Origin: Gigantopelta aegis
Lineage: Eukaryota > Mollusca > Gastropoda > Neomphalida > Peltospiridae
Assembly (NCBI RefSeq): GCF_016097555.1
Contig: NC_054712.1
Location: 52,859,376 to 52,923,375, forward strand
Reading direction: 5' to 3'
DNA length: 64,000 nt
Translations under genes and position numbers: made by a program
Part shown: positions 24,501 to 35,200 of the stretch, piece by piece
How the letters are laid out: every line of letters begins with the position of its first letter
Position numbering within the stretch: position 1 is the stretch's first letter
The notes under the pieces: model-generated
The model's database searches: none
What the model was told of the DNA's origin: nothing
Seen by the model: only the letters and a program-made list of their open reading frames with translations

Positions 24501-25339
24501 CCTAAAAATAAACATGTATGTAAGAACTTCAACATGTATGTGAAACATCATAGATCTTAAAAACAACAAAGATAACAACAACAAAAATTCATAAATTAAA
24601 AGTACTTTCATTAAAATATTTTATATGAGCATTGACAATGGATGTGCTTATTGGGTAAATATGTGAGCAAGATACCCAAATTTGTCCATTTAATGCACTC
24701 TGGTACATTTGTTCTTTGATCAACATCATACATGTATGTGTATATCCAACTTGCATGGATTTTTTTTTTTAAATATCTCTTGTTTAATGAATCTGTTAAT
24801 TTTGTTTTGAATAATCTTTTAATCTGTCCTTTCTTTCTTTTTTCTTTTTAAATGTTTTCTAATCAATATAATAATGTTTCATATTAGTTATTTTATTTTT
24901 GATATATTACTTATTTGTACATACTGTCAAACATGTCTATTAATGTTATTTCAGTAATCTGTCAAAACATGGTCTTTATAAGTAAGTGGTCTTTACATAG
25001 AGGTAAATGATGGAATTATATATTTTGTAAGCCACATTACGATGGTTCAAGTATAATTTACAAATTTACAGTCATTGATACAGCTTAATGGCTGATGTCC
25101 AACATACTCTCACACCTGTTACAAGCATGCGGTAATTAATTCAATTCCAACATGTTTCAAACCTTCCTAAATTATACTCGACACAGATGGTCTTGATTAG
25201 TGTTAGATGGTTACCATTTAAAAACAACGAAAGACACATCATAAAGTTACTAAAACAAATTCAATAAAATTACCAGAAACTTACAGTATTTTATGACAGC
25301 AATATTCACGGGCGCTGTACATGTCACAGACTTCATCAT
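6572..25339 (-). CDS. MVD: Diphosphomevalonate decarboxylase (12 exons)
   Basis: The product decarboxylates mevalonate 5-diphosphate to isopentenyl diphosphate using ATP, the last step of the mevalonate pathway; it is a GHMP-kinase-fold enzyme. Exons read right to left: 25339-25285, 24501-24431, 23847-23780, 23222-23176, 22138-22001, 19520-19466, 14035-13891, 12459-12292, 11369-11247, 9948-9787, 8362-8297, 6655-6572. All introns are GT-AG and all phases close, giving 393 residues (human about 400). Visible motifs are [20 protein letters not shown] near residue 7, the nucleotide loop [10 protein letters not shown] near 111-120, GSGSACRS near 147-154 with the conserved Arg153, and YTFDAGPNA with the catalytic-type Asp296. 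Two ATGs in tandem (25339, 25336) open the frame; I took the first. Intron 6 (14036-19465) is swollen by a satellite array. The start is head to head with METTL17. Identity is close to certain; the exact start is less so. Confidence 0.96.
6806..7029 (+). mobile_element. 5'-truncated SINE (core and tail A)
   Basis: Lacks the tRNA-like head. The 14-bp duplication TTCAGTACATTTTC flanks it at 6792-6805 and 7030-7043. Lies in the last MVD intron. Confidence 0.88.
8046..8283 (-). mobile_element. SINE type C, in MVD intron
   Basis: On the minus strand: head CTCGGTGGTGTCGTGGTTAA, a middle with GACAGACAGCCCAG-like sequence, and an end of the type AATTGGATATAAGCACG. Also at 37261 and 45796. Confidence 0.75.
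8646..8997 (+). mobile_element. TIR repeat family M2, copy 1
   Basis: About 350 bp starting CAGGGTTTCTAGATTATGG and ending TTCTAGAATCCCTGG, which pair imperfectly. Other copies are at 31017 and 39794. Non-coding. Confidence 0.7.
10545..10960. other. GC- and CpG-rich patch inside an MVD intron
   Basis: Contains GGCCGGCCGG, GCGCGAAACC and GTCCGGATCGTCGCGGTGG amid AT-rich intron, plus G and C homopolymers at about 10638-10659 and 10738-10750. No convincing ORF. It could be a recent insertion of a CpG-rich element. Confidence 0.4.
11397..11690 (+). repeat. Dispersed repeat, second copy, with GACA/GACG simple-repeat end
   Basis: Same family as 5748-5945. The tail grades into GACAGACAGACGGACAG. 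Begins just past MVD exon 9 (11247-11369). Confidence 0.65.
11798..12108 (+). mobile_element. SINE (head H1, tail B)
   Basis: Full copy: TAACCCAGTGGTAAAGCATT head, GGGATCGATCCCC B box, shared core, then AATTACCAAATGTTTGACAT and the GTCGTTAAACAAAAC end. Confidence 0.87.
12571..12933. mobile_element. piggyBac-like MITE with TTAA target duplication
   Basis: Both ends show TTAA followed by AG(T/G)(G/C)ACAGACCCTAGT in inverted orientation; the 363 bp between have no ORF. The TTAA duplication points to the piggyBac superfamily by known preference. Confidence 0.72.
12948..13284. repeat. 18-bp minisatellite, about 18 copies, in MVD intron
   Basis: Unit GATGCTGGTCGGTGCACC with small changes. The unit length is a multiple of three and it has no stops in several frames on both strands, giving long spurious ORFs such as (APMLVG)n. 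It follows the piggyBac-like MITE directly and lies between MVD exons 7 and 8. Confidence 0.93.
14085..14737 (-). mobile_element. SINE (head H4, tail B), split by another SINE
   Basis: Outer element. Its head on the minus strand reads TTTAGCTCAGTCAGCTGAGT, a different tRNA-like head from H1; tail B is at 14085-14177. A younger SINE occupies 14191-14571. Confidence 0.8.
14191..14571 (-). mobile_element. SINE (head H2, tail A), nested
   Basis: Flanked by TCATAGTCAACAG at 14178-14190 and 14572-14584. The head carries GGCCTCGGTGGCGTCGTGG-type sequence. It is full length and inserted into the H4 SINE. Confidence 0.88.
14990..18400. repeat. 48-49-bp satellite with higher-order structure in MVD intron
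   Basis: Basic unit built around ACAAGGCCCTGTGCTGAT, AAAATGTTGAAGTATTGTG and ATAAGTGTTATT. Four single-copy-like spacers of 141-144 bp interrupt it at 15501-15644, 16233-16373, 16907-17050 and 17737-17880. The stretch around 15020-16430 recurs 1406 bp downstream almost exactly, so there is a higher-order repeat of 1406 bp. Unit variants (GTGATAGT against GTGATAAGT) are ordered in the same way in both copies. It occupies most of the MVD intron between exons 14035-13891 and 19520-19466. Confidence 0.95.
18789..18940. mobile_element. Long palindrome, MITE-like
   Basis: Arms of about 70 bp pair almost fully around ACTTGTGCGACAAGT; each arm carries CATGTTTTTTGTCAAATATG or its complement. Transcribed, it would form a long hairpin. 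Confidence 0.75.
19036..19100. repeat. Short palindrome
   Basis: GTGACGATAACACATTTTAG and its complement flank a loop of about 15 bp. Distinct from the palindrome at 18789. Confidence 0.7.
21430..21818 (+). repeat. Dispersed repeat M10, copy 1
   Basis: Shares phrases with 25855-26220, such as CTAATAATAACACTAAA, TTATATTGTAATGAATGT and ACGGAAATTT. Ends of the type ACTTTCATC/GATGAAAGT suggest a palindromic terminus. No ORF. Confidence 0.6.
22561..22640. repeat. Repeat fragment shared with 1710 and 46085
   Basis: Contains CATTCAGAACAAGTTGTTGT, which recurs at 46085-46160 and, inverted, at 1715-1770. Probably part of a type C SINE relative. Confidence 0.45.
23511..23753 (+). mobile_element. hAT-like MITE, copy 1, with TGATAACC duplication
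   Basis: An 8-bp duplication TGATAACC lies at 23503-23510 and 23754-23761. Ends are AGGATTTCTGCCAG and CTTTCAGAAATCC. 8-bp duplications are typical of hAT elements. The interior carries CCCTAACC-type telomere-like sequence. No ORF. Confidence 0.75.
24190..24414 (+). mobile_element. SINE with a fifth head type, tail B
   Basis: Head TGTAGCTCAGTTGATAGAGC with a diverged B box, short core with GATCCCTTGCTGCTAGA, then tail B. Ends within 20 bp of the MVD exon at 24431-24501. Confidence 0.7.
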
Positions 25340-25455
25340 TCTTCTTGTTTACAGCTCTAGTAATTACAGCACTTAACGTTGAGGTGGAACGCTCGCTTTG
25401 TCACACCACTGATCATCCGATAGCGAAAATAGGAGAGTTGTTCCCCTTCGACAAA
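25340..25455. promoter_or_regulatory. Short bidirectional promoter between MVD and METTL17
   Basis: Only 116 bp separate the two divergent start codons, so both transcripts must start in or very near this interval or overlap each other. No TATA box is obvious on either side. The location is inferred from gene arrangement; I see no proven factor site. Confidence 0.6.
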
Positions 25456-28400
25456 ATGGCAGCCTCCACAAAACATGTGATATTTAATAATGTTTGCAGT
25501 CTTTGTCGATTTTCTCATGTTTTTTTTAGAAAAATTAGCAAAACAGCAACAAAGGTATCATTTCATAATAATGTTATTGACAGGACTTCATTAAACTAGG
25601 CACTGTAACCACGTACACTTTTTAAGTTATTGAAATATACCGTGCAGTTTTCTATATTCGATAATCACTTATTTCCGAATGATTACTTAACAAAAACATT
25701 GGCAAATTTAGGAAGGCTGAATTTGGTTATTATATACAATTTGTTCACAATAAAGCTATGAATAGGTATCAAATTCAATTAACAGTGAATCTTCAAATGC
25801 AAATTTTTTTAATTTAAGGATTTTTTTTTACACAAACTGTTTGAATTGGCGAAGACCTTCTCACATAAATTTATGGATGATTTTTTTTGTTTTTCATACT
25901 TAGAGGAACATAAAAGAAATAACAGACAATACTTATAATTGAATTCGAATCATACTTTCTAATAATAACACTAAAGTTCATACTTTATTTTGAATTATTT
26001 TTGGTTGGTAAACAATAACACTCAATAAGACAACTTGCCCATATAAAATGACGTCATATGCAGAGTCGTACAGTGTGCACATTGTTTTTTCTGTTCATAC
26101 ATGCATGAACCAAAAAATAATTGTGGTCAATTCTTAAATGAACAAACTCCCATTGCTACAGCTGGATCAATGGGAATATGTTATATTGTAATGAATGTAA
26201 CGGAAATTTAATTATTTTAGATTGGAGTTGAGAATTTATTTATAAATATTAAAATTTAACTGCAGACTCAGTATCCAGCGTCTATAGTTCTGAAGGAAAC
26301 CACTGTTGATCCTGTTGCCATGGAGACAATGGAAAAGGAGAAGGTGACAATGAGAGTCCATCCGGGGGTAATGAGATTGAAAACTGTTAGACTTCCCGAG
26401 AGGCTTGAGAGGGCTGTGCAGAACATAGTGGAAAGTAAGTAAAAAAAAAACCTTTACAGTCCTTTGTATCTATAGTGCACGGTCACGCTTGCGCAACCAA
26501 GCTCAACCAGTGATTTAGTCAGGTGTTCTGTGGGTCCAAACATAGGCCCCTTCCCAAAAGAAGTGCATTGAAAATTCCCAATTTCTATACTAAAAATTTC
26601 CAATATATATTTAATTGTGTCTGTTCTAATAAATTAATTTAACATTGGTGTAGCATTCAGTGGCCTGAAAACAAATATGCCAAGTATGATTTACTCTTGA
26701 ACTTCTAATGTTCCCAATCCCATCAAAGATGGAACCCTTGTAAATTATTCTAGATAAATCCCAGTCATCTTAATGTTACCTCAGAAGCGTGTTTTGATCA
26801 TCCACCTGAAATATGGTAACAGCGTTCCGCTGGTTGCAAAGCCCACATTGGAATGAACTTTGCTTTAGCCAGTTTTCACATATATGTAGTACATGTGTAT
26901 CCTATGAAAGTTATTAAAATTAAGACTAAATGGTGTAGCCACTTTGTATATAAATTAGCCATTGGCTAATTTGGCAGAGGACGGGGTGAGCCCTGTGGTT
27001 GCATGAAAAGAAGCTAATTTAACCCCAGCCGGCCTCAGTGTTTTACCCATTCATTGATTATTCAATGTTTGTATTCAGAACTCCTTTTTGTCAATATGTG
27101 CAAGCTTTACAAAAAAAAAAAATCTTTGGAAATAGAGCCTGTTTAACTTTTAAAAAAAAGAAGTATATTACATTATATTGCCTACAGTATGCACAGGTCT
27201 GTATATCCAATGTGTTTCAGGGTCCCATTCCACGAAGCGATCTTAGTGCTAAGATCACCTTAAGTGCATAACTACTTTATGCACTTACGGTAATCTTTGC
27301 GCTAAAATTACTTCTCGGAATGGGGCCCGGTGGTCATTCTCATGTTTTGTAGTAGGTGATTTAGTTTAAAGTAGATTTCAATTCTCGCAGTCACCTGGCC
27401 AGGATATTGTTTGAACATGGCATTTTATATTCAGTTACCAGAGGTGTAGCGATACAGGTGGATTGAATGATCATTGTAAATTATTACTGATTGGTTATTA
27501 GTCCCCTACCAGTCCAAACAGAGGGGACTGTAGGTTTCATCTCTGTTCATCTGTCCCACATGTTTTCCAGATGTTTTTTGCAGAAAGCTTTGAAATATTG
27601 AACTGAAATTTTGTGTATAGTTTCATCATGTACTGTTACAAATCAAGTATGACTCTCATAACAATTTAACCCATTTTTGAGTTATGGCCCTTGAATTTAG
27701 GAGATGTGAAAATTTGTTTTCCACTCTCTTTTTTTCAGAAGATCTTTGGATTTTGAGCTGAAATTTTGTGTATAGGTTTATCACGTACTGTTACAGATCA
27801 AGTTTAACTTTCATGGCAATTTACTCATTTGTAACAGAGTTATGGCCCTTGAACTTAGGAGATGTGAAAAAACAATTCCAGATTTTTGCAATACCTGGAG
27901 ATATTTAGATGAAATGTGGTATATAGCTTTATCATTTGTATATACATGTAGCTTTACAAATCAAGTTGAAGTTTTGTAGTGATTTACCCACTTTTCAGAG
28001 TTATGGGCCTTGAATTTAGGAAATAAAACAATTGTTGGGCCTGGTAGGGGACATGTATTGCTTTAGCAGTACTCTCAAAATGCTTGTTCATTATTAGGAT
28101 TTTTTTTTTTATTAAAAGAAAACCACATACCCATGTTTTTTCTATACTCTGTTAGAAGTATTACCAGAACCCAAACTACTGTAACTTTCCAGAGTACCCT
28201 ATCCATGACATGCAGAAACGAGTGAAAGCATTTCAGAACTATCTTCATGGTCGACATCCACCTATAGAACAAGATGAACTGAGATTACGAGCTAAAGAAA
28301 TAGAAGAGAAACTGTCTACAGATGGTGAGGACTTTAGATTTTAACAATATTTGTGGCATTGTTTAACGTTTGAATTCCATTTAAATATTCTATCAGTTTG

Positions 28401-29128
28401 TCTGCCAGAAATAATTTTTTGGTGCTATAAAATTGAATATTTACAATGTGTGTTCTGAATGCAACTGTAGTCGATAGTGGGTATGGGGGGCCTCCCCCAG
28501 AAAGAAAATGGGTTAGGTTTAGGGTTAGGGTTAAGAAAATCATAAGAGTCATTAATTTTGTCAAAAGATAAACTTTAAAAAATAAAATCTGCAAAAACAT
28601 TTGGTTATTGTGCCATACCCATTTTACCCTTTGGCAGAAACCCTGTCTATATTGTAATTGTTAGATTTTCATCCACTACGAGGATTATTATTTATAGTAT
28701 AATACAGAGAACATTTTGTTCAGTATTGCATCATGACTCGCTACATATGTTTCAGAGATCGCTACACAGTTTTAAAACACTAAATAGTAGTTGCTAATCA
28801 ATTTTCAATTGACTAGAAATGTTGCTTATAAAACATTTGAAAAAAAAAAAAAATTCTATAATATATCTATTGCTAGTTTTATACTTACAGAACATGTATA
28901 ATTACACCATTTATTTCGAAATTAATAATAATATTACACCACCTTCCTTCATAAAAAAAAAAGCTGAACTTTTTTCTTTTATTGTTAAATTAAAAACAAA
29001 ATTATGATTGTTATAAAGTCAGTCTTGTAGGGAATTCATGACCTGGATTTGAATAGGTTTATTACACTATTGGTAAATATCTCTCTAAAGGGTAAATATC
29101 TCTCTAAAACAGAGGATGATGAATCCAT

Positions 29129-29218
<90 letters not shown>

Positions 29219-32200
29219 ACATTAAACAGAACTTTTGTTATATGCATGTTAACAGGTCCTTTCTCTGCTTTCTATTTTTTTTTAGCAGTGTTAGATTTGT
29301 CTTCATTACCAAAGGATGAAGTAGACAAAGTAGAACACTCTAGGAAAGCCAAACTTTTTCAGAAACTGCGTGCAACAATCTACAAATGGAAACCACTAAG
29401 GTATAATAATACATGGTTATTTTATTCTTCCTCTTGCTTTTTAGTTCTTTATGCAACACTGCACCATCATTGCAATCATTTTGTACTGTACTACGAGATC
29501 GCAAGGTTGCAAGAGTTTAAGATGACCTTAAGTGTATTAAGACTAAGATCGCTTCGTGGAACGAGGCCCTAAACTGATTATTTTACAAAAAGATTCTTTT
29601 ATCAAAGTAATTTTTTACAAATTAAACGTTTGTCAACTAATTCATTACTAAAATAGTGGATTTGGGCTATAGGAAACAAATCTTTTTTCACAGGTGATGT
29701 AAACTGTATTTAATTTGTTTTTCCAGTTTTGATGCCCCCGGATCGTTATTGTACATGGTGTCTAGACTTTGCCAGGACTACAGTGTCATCTTGAAGTGTT
29801 TCTCTGAGGTACTGTTACTCTTGTTGAACGCTCACTTTGTCAGTAGTTAAAGAAGTGAAAATTGTTTCTATTTGTCTTATCTTAAAAAATGTATATTGGG
29901 CTATAGAAAGTTACATAAATCACTGAATTTTGAAAATAATATGGTTTTGACATTTATTTTTAATAGTTTAATATTTTGTTAAAAGTTTTTAGAAAGTTAT
30001 ATTTGTTTTTAAGTTGTGCAGGTACAAATGATTATTTATTTGATTGACCGGCCTCGGTGGCATCGTGGTTAGGCCATTGGTCTACAGGCTGGTAGGTACT
30101 GGATTTGGATCCCAGTCGAGGCATGGGATTTTTAATCCAGATACCAACTCCAAACCCTGAGTGAGTGCTCCGCAAGGCTCAATGGATAGGTGTAAACCAC
30201 TTGCACCGACCAGTGATCCATAACTGGTTCAACAAAGGCCATGGTTTGTGCTATCCTGCCTGTGGGAAGCGCAAATAAAAGATCCCTTGCTGCTAATCGG
30301 AAAGAATAGCCCATGTAGTGGCGATAGCGGGTTTCCTCTCAAAATCTGTGTCCTTAAACATATGTCTGACGCCATATAACCGTAAATAAAATGTGTTGAG
30401 TGCGTCGTTAAATAAAACATTTATTTTTTTATTTTATTTATTTATTTAAAAAATCTAGTAAACTTGGTATAAAGTGTGTTAGAAAATATAATCACACGAT
30501 ATATAAGCATGTCTTTGTTATGTTACATACTTCTCTTCTGCAGATTTCTAAACGAGATCCCAGGTTTCATCCTAAGGCATTGTTTGACTTGGGATCTGGT
30601 GTCGGATCTGTTATCTGGTAAGCCAAAACCTTTTATATCCAAAAGTTTGTTTTGTTTAACGACACCACTAGAGCACATTGATTTATTAAACATCTGCTAT
30701 TGGATGTCAAACATTTGGTAATTTTGACATATAGTCTTAGAGAGGAGGAAACCCGCTACTTTTGTCCATTAGTAGCAAGGGATATTTTATATGCAGCATC
30801 TCACAGACAGGATAGCATATACCACAGCCTTTGATATACCAGTCATAGTGCACTGGCTGGAATGAGAAATAGCCCAATGGGGCCCACCGACGGGGATCGA
30901 TCCTAGACCGACCGCACATCGAGAGAGTGCTTTACCACTGTCCCGCTCCTTTTTATATCCAAAGACCAGGATTTAGTTTATAGGTAGCCAGTCATTTTGA
31001 TGGGTGTGCGTGACGGCAGGGCTTCTGGATTATGGTAGCCCCACTCCCATGGCTAGTGATATTCAATGTTGGGCCAGTAAATAACTACAATTGCCATGCC
31101 CGACGGCTAGTGAATTTTTTTGGTCAAATGTTGCAGTTAAGTCTGTTTTGTAAATATAAATATCCTGCCCACACCCAACCCCTCAATGTTAGTGTTTTAA
31201 GCTCTATCTCCCTCTTTAGATAACATATTTGATTATTACTAGTATGTAGTAATATTATATTAACTTTAAGTAAAGTAAGGCTAGTGAATTTTTAATCGTG
31301 GCTAGTAAATTATTCAAATCACTGATCCCATGGTTAGTAGATTTTATGAAAATTCAAGAAGCCCTGGTAATGGTCATGGGATAATTCGACCTCAAAGGAC
31401 ACACCACATTTCAGCCAGTACCACTGTAATATTCAGACTGAGAAAGTGAATATAAAGGAGATGTTGTTATTATTGTTAAATTATATTTTAAAAAGTAGCT
31501 GTATTGTGATGGAGGGTTTCCTCTCGTATTTTATTTACACCCAGTGTTGTATTTGCCATATGATAAATACTTAACAGCCACTGGGTAGGGGTGCAGGATG
31601 TAGGTTGATGATCAATCTCCCATGTTGAACATAGTTTCTTCCTTTCACACCACGGGTGAGACGTAGCCCAGTGGTAAGGCACTCGCTTGATGCGCAGTCT
31701 GGTATCGATCCCCATCGGTGGACCCATTTGGCTATTTCTCGTTCCAGCCAGTGCACCACGACTGGTATATCAAAGGTGGTGGTATGTATTACCCTGTCTG
31801 CGGCATGGTGCATATAAAAGATCCCTTGCTGCTAATCGAAAAAGAGTAGCCCATGAAGTGGTGACAGTGGGATTTGTTTCAATATTTGTGTGTGGTTCTT
31901 AACCATATGTCTGACACCATATAACCGTAAAATAAACTGTGTTTAGTGTGTCGTTAAATAAAACATTTCTTTCTATCTTTCCTTCCACACCAGTGCCTCA
32001 AGGGTTATTGTGTGTGCTTTCCTGTATATTTGATATAAAAGATACCTTGCTGTCATAAGAGTAGCCAGTGTTACATCATCAGATTTTCTATGATACTGTA
32101 GATCAAGTGTTAAACAGCCATATGTCGGACACTAAATAATCATTTTCTCTGATACTGTAGATCAAGTGTTAAACAGCCATATGTCGGACACTAAATAATC

Positions 32201-35200
32201 ATTTTCTCTGATACTGTAGATCAAGTGTTAAACAGCCATATGTCGGAAACTAAATAATCATTTTCTCTGATACTGTAGATCAAGTGTTAAACAGCCATAT
32301 GTCGGACACTAAATAATCATTTTCTATGATACTGTAGATCAAGTGTTAAACAGCCATATGTCGGACACTAAATAATCATTTTCTCTGATACTGTAGATCA
32401 AGTGTTAAACAGCCATATGTCGGACACTAAATAATCATTTTCTCTGATACTGTAGATCAAGTGTTAAACAGCCATATGTCGGACACTAAATAATCATTTT
32501 CTCTGATACTGTAGATCAAGTGTTAAACAGCCATATGTCGGACACTAAATAATCATTTTCTATGATACTGTAGATCAAGTGTTAAACAGCCATATGTCGG
32601 ACACTAAATAATCATTTTCTCTGATACTGTAGATCAAGTGTTAAACAGCCATATGTCGGACACTAAATAATCATTTTCTCTGATACTGTAGATCAAGTGT
32701 TAAACAGCCATATGTCGGACACTAAATAATCATTTTCTATGATACTGTAGATCAAGTGTTAAACAGCCATATGTCGGACACTAAATAATCATTTTCTATG
32801 ATACTGTAGATCAAGTGTTAAACAGCCATATGTCGGACACTAAATAATCATTATTCTGCAACCACTGTTTCTAATGGCCGATTATGATGACTGATTAAAG
32901 CAAAGTCAGAAACATATATTAGCAGATTATGACTTTTGACGTCACTCATGTGACATTACATGCATAGCTATATTACAAAATCGCTCATTTGACCTCTAGG
33001 TCATCATACATTGTAGCTGAAATAACAGTAATAATAGCTTTTCCCCTTAATTTTTATGGTCTGCATGATAAAGATAATAACTAGTTAATGACATAGGATA
33101 TTGACTTTATCCTGTTCAGGCTGAATGGGAAATTCCACTCGGCAAGTCTCACAGAATTTCCCATTCTTACCGTCACAGGATACAGCTGATATCCTACATC
33201 ATTAATTAGTTATTCTCTATATAATATCAGTGTTTTTGCCAGAAAGAAATTTTTGGATATGGCGCTATGGAATTGAATATTTACAATGTGTTTGCTGAAT
33301 GCAACTGCAGTCAACAGGGGATATGGGGGCCTTTTCCAGATAGAAAATAGGTTAGGTTTAGGGTAAGGATTAAGAAAATCATACAGTAAATTTGGGTATG
33401 GCGCCATACCTGTTTTACACTGGCAGAAACCCTGAATATTATTAGGCTCAAAATAATAGTATGTTAGACACTAAATAGCCATAGCTTAAACAATGTGGAG
33501 GTGGTTTTAAACATTCCTTTCTTTTTTTTACTAATAGTCACTAAAAATGGTGTTTCCTAGGGTGTTATTCAACAAGTGTTACTTTTCTCTCCATAATGTG
33601 CAACGTAATTTTAATCTGTTGAGTGTAAAATGAAGTTCAAATGGTTCTGGTAATTTGTTTTTAGGGCTGCCAATGAAGTGTGGAGATCCAAAATTGTGGA
33701 GTATTTCTGTGTGGACAAATCTGTGGATGTTAGTACATTGGCAAGACTGCTTCTGCAAGGTCAGTTTTTTTTTACATGAAAGTTGTGCAATGTGATATTT
33801 ATGTGTTAAAACAGTAATTACATTTTAGCTCTTCAAACTTTTAAAGTCTAGACTCAAGGCTTTCATAAAGTCTTACCCTTACAAATATGTACTGCTCTGC
33901 AAAAGTTAAGCGCCACATAATTTTGCCAAGGTGTAAAACAGTATTTGCATAATATGTAAACACAATCAAACATATGTGGGATATTTTTGTATCATGTGTA
34001 TAAAAGAGTGATCCGCCAGAATGCAGAATCTCAAATATTTGATGCTTCTTCTTCTTCTGCATTCAAACTACGTAGTTGATCATGCTTTAGATTTGGAGTC
34101 TTCTTGTGTTGAAAAATACCGCTGTCTGAATTAAATCATCTCTGGTGAGATCAGCTAGTGCTTTAACCTTTCTTCATTGATCAAAGGGCAAGAGTACAGG
34201 ATGTGCTTTGGAGACTGTCGTGATGTTTGACATGAACAGTTGTCAGTGTCTGCCTGCTTCAGGCGGTACATAAAGACCCGGTGATGGTAGTGACCAGTCG
34301 GTAATGTGAATACTGTTGTCTGCTGGTGGAACTGAGAAACTTTCTTTTGATGATTTTTTGTTGTTGTCTCTCTGAAGGAGAATTGAAGAATTGATGCAAA
34401 CACTTGGAGAGAAATGGTAGAGAATTCCCCTGTTACAAATCAAGTGATTCAGTAGGAGTGTGATGAGGTGTCTCATTTAATATTACAATGCAAATATGGA
34501 GTTTCTTTTGGAAAGTAGCTTCATTCAAAATGTTTGTATCTCTATTGTGATCACTATTCATTTTACAGATGGTGAGGAACAGAGAGAGATGCATGTTCGT
34601 GGTGTTTACTTCAGACAGTTTCTTCCCACTACTCAAGAGGTGATGGTTCAAACACTATGATTCAGGGTTTTTTCACAGTTAGCTATTTAGTAATTTCAGT
34701 ATTTTTGTATACTTATATGGCAGTGGTACTTGTAATGTATTTAGTCTCTGTGTTTGTAATGAAAAATTCAACTATCAATTTTATATCATTCAGAACATCC
34801 TTTTATTTTGAAAAACTATTTTTGAAATTTATGATCTCATAAACTGACGATCAAAAGAAAGTATACCAATTATTTTTTCAAAGTATTAAAAACAACACAA
34901 AACACAAGTTGATGCAAATGTTATATTTTGAAAGTTTAATAATTTGGCGATAAATAAACACGAGTAGACTCGATAAAACCCATAAAATGATAATATCACA
35001 GTTCACAACAGCACTAGGGGTGAAATGTGCAATTTCATAAAGGACCATTCATAACGAAGGTGAATAAATTTGACCACAAAGAACATGTTTCAATAGTGTG
35101 TATGTCCACCATGTGCAAGTATGCAAGCATGGACCCGACGTCGGACAGATTTCCGTCAATGACAATAAGGTCTGTCCACTGCTGGCCACAGATACCGCAC

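Noticed and set aside
25321-25455. Upstream in-frame ATG that would extend METTL17 by 45 residues
   Set aside because: It would overlap MVD exon 1 antisense and spoil the mitochondrial presequence that begins at 25456; 25456 also has the better start context.
29116-29319. ORF of alternating Val and Cys
   Set aside because: Direct translation of the (GT)n microsatellite.
32092-32858. CRISPR-like array
   Set aside because: There are no variable spacers; the whole 59-bp unit is repeated in a eukaryotic intron.
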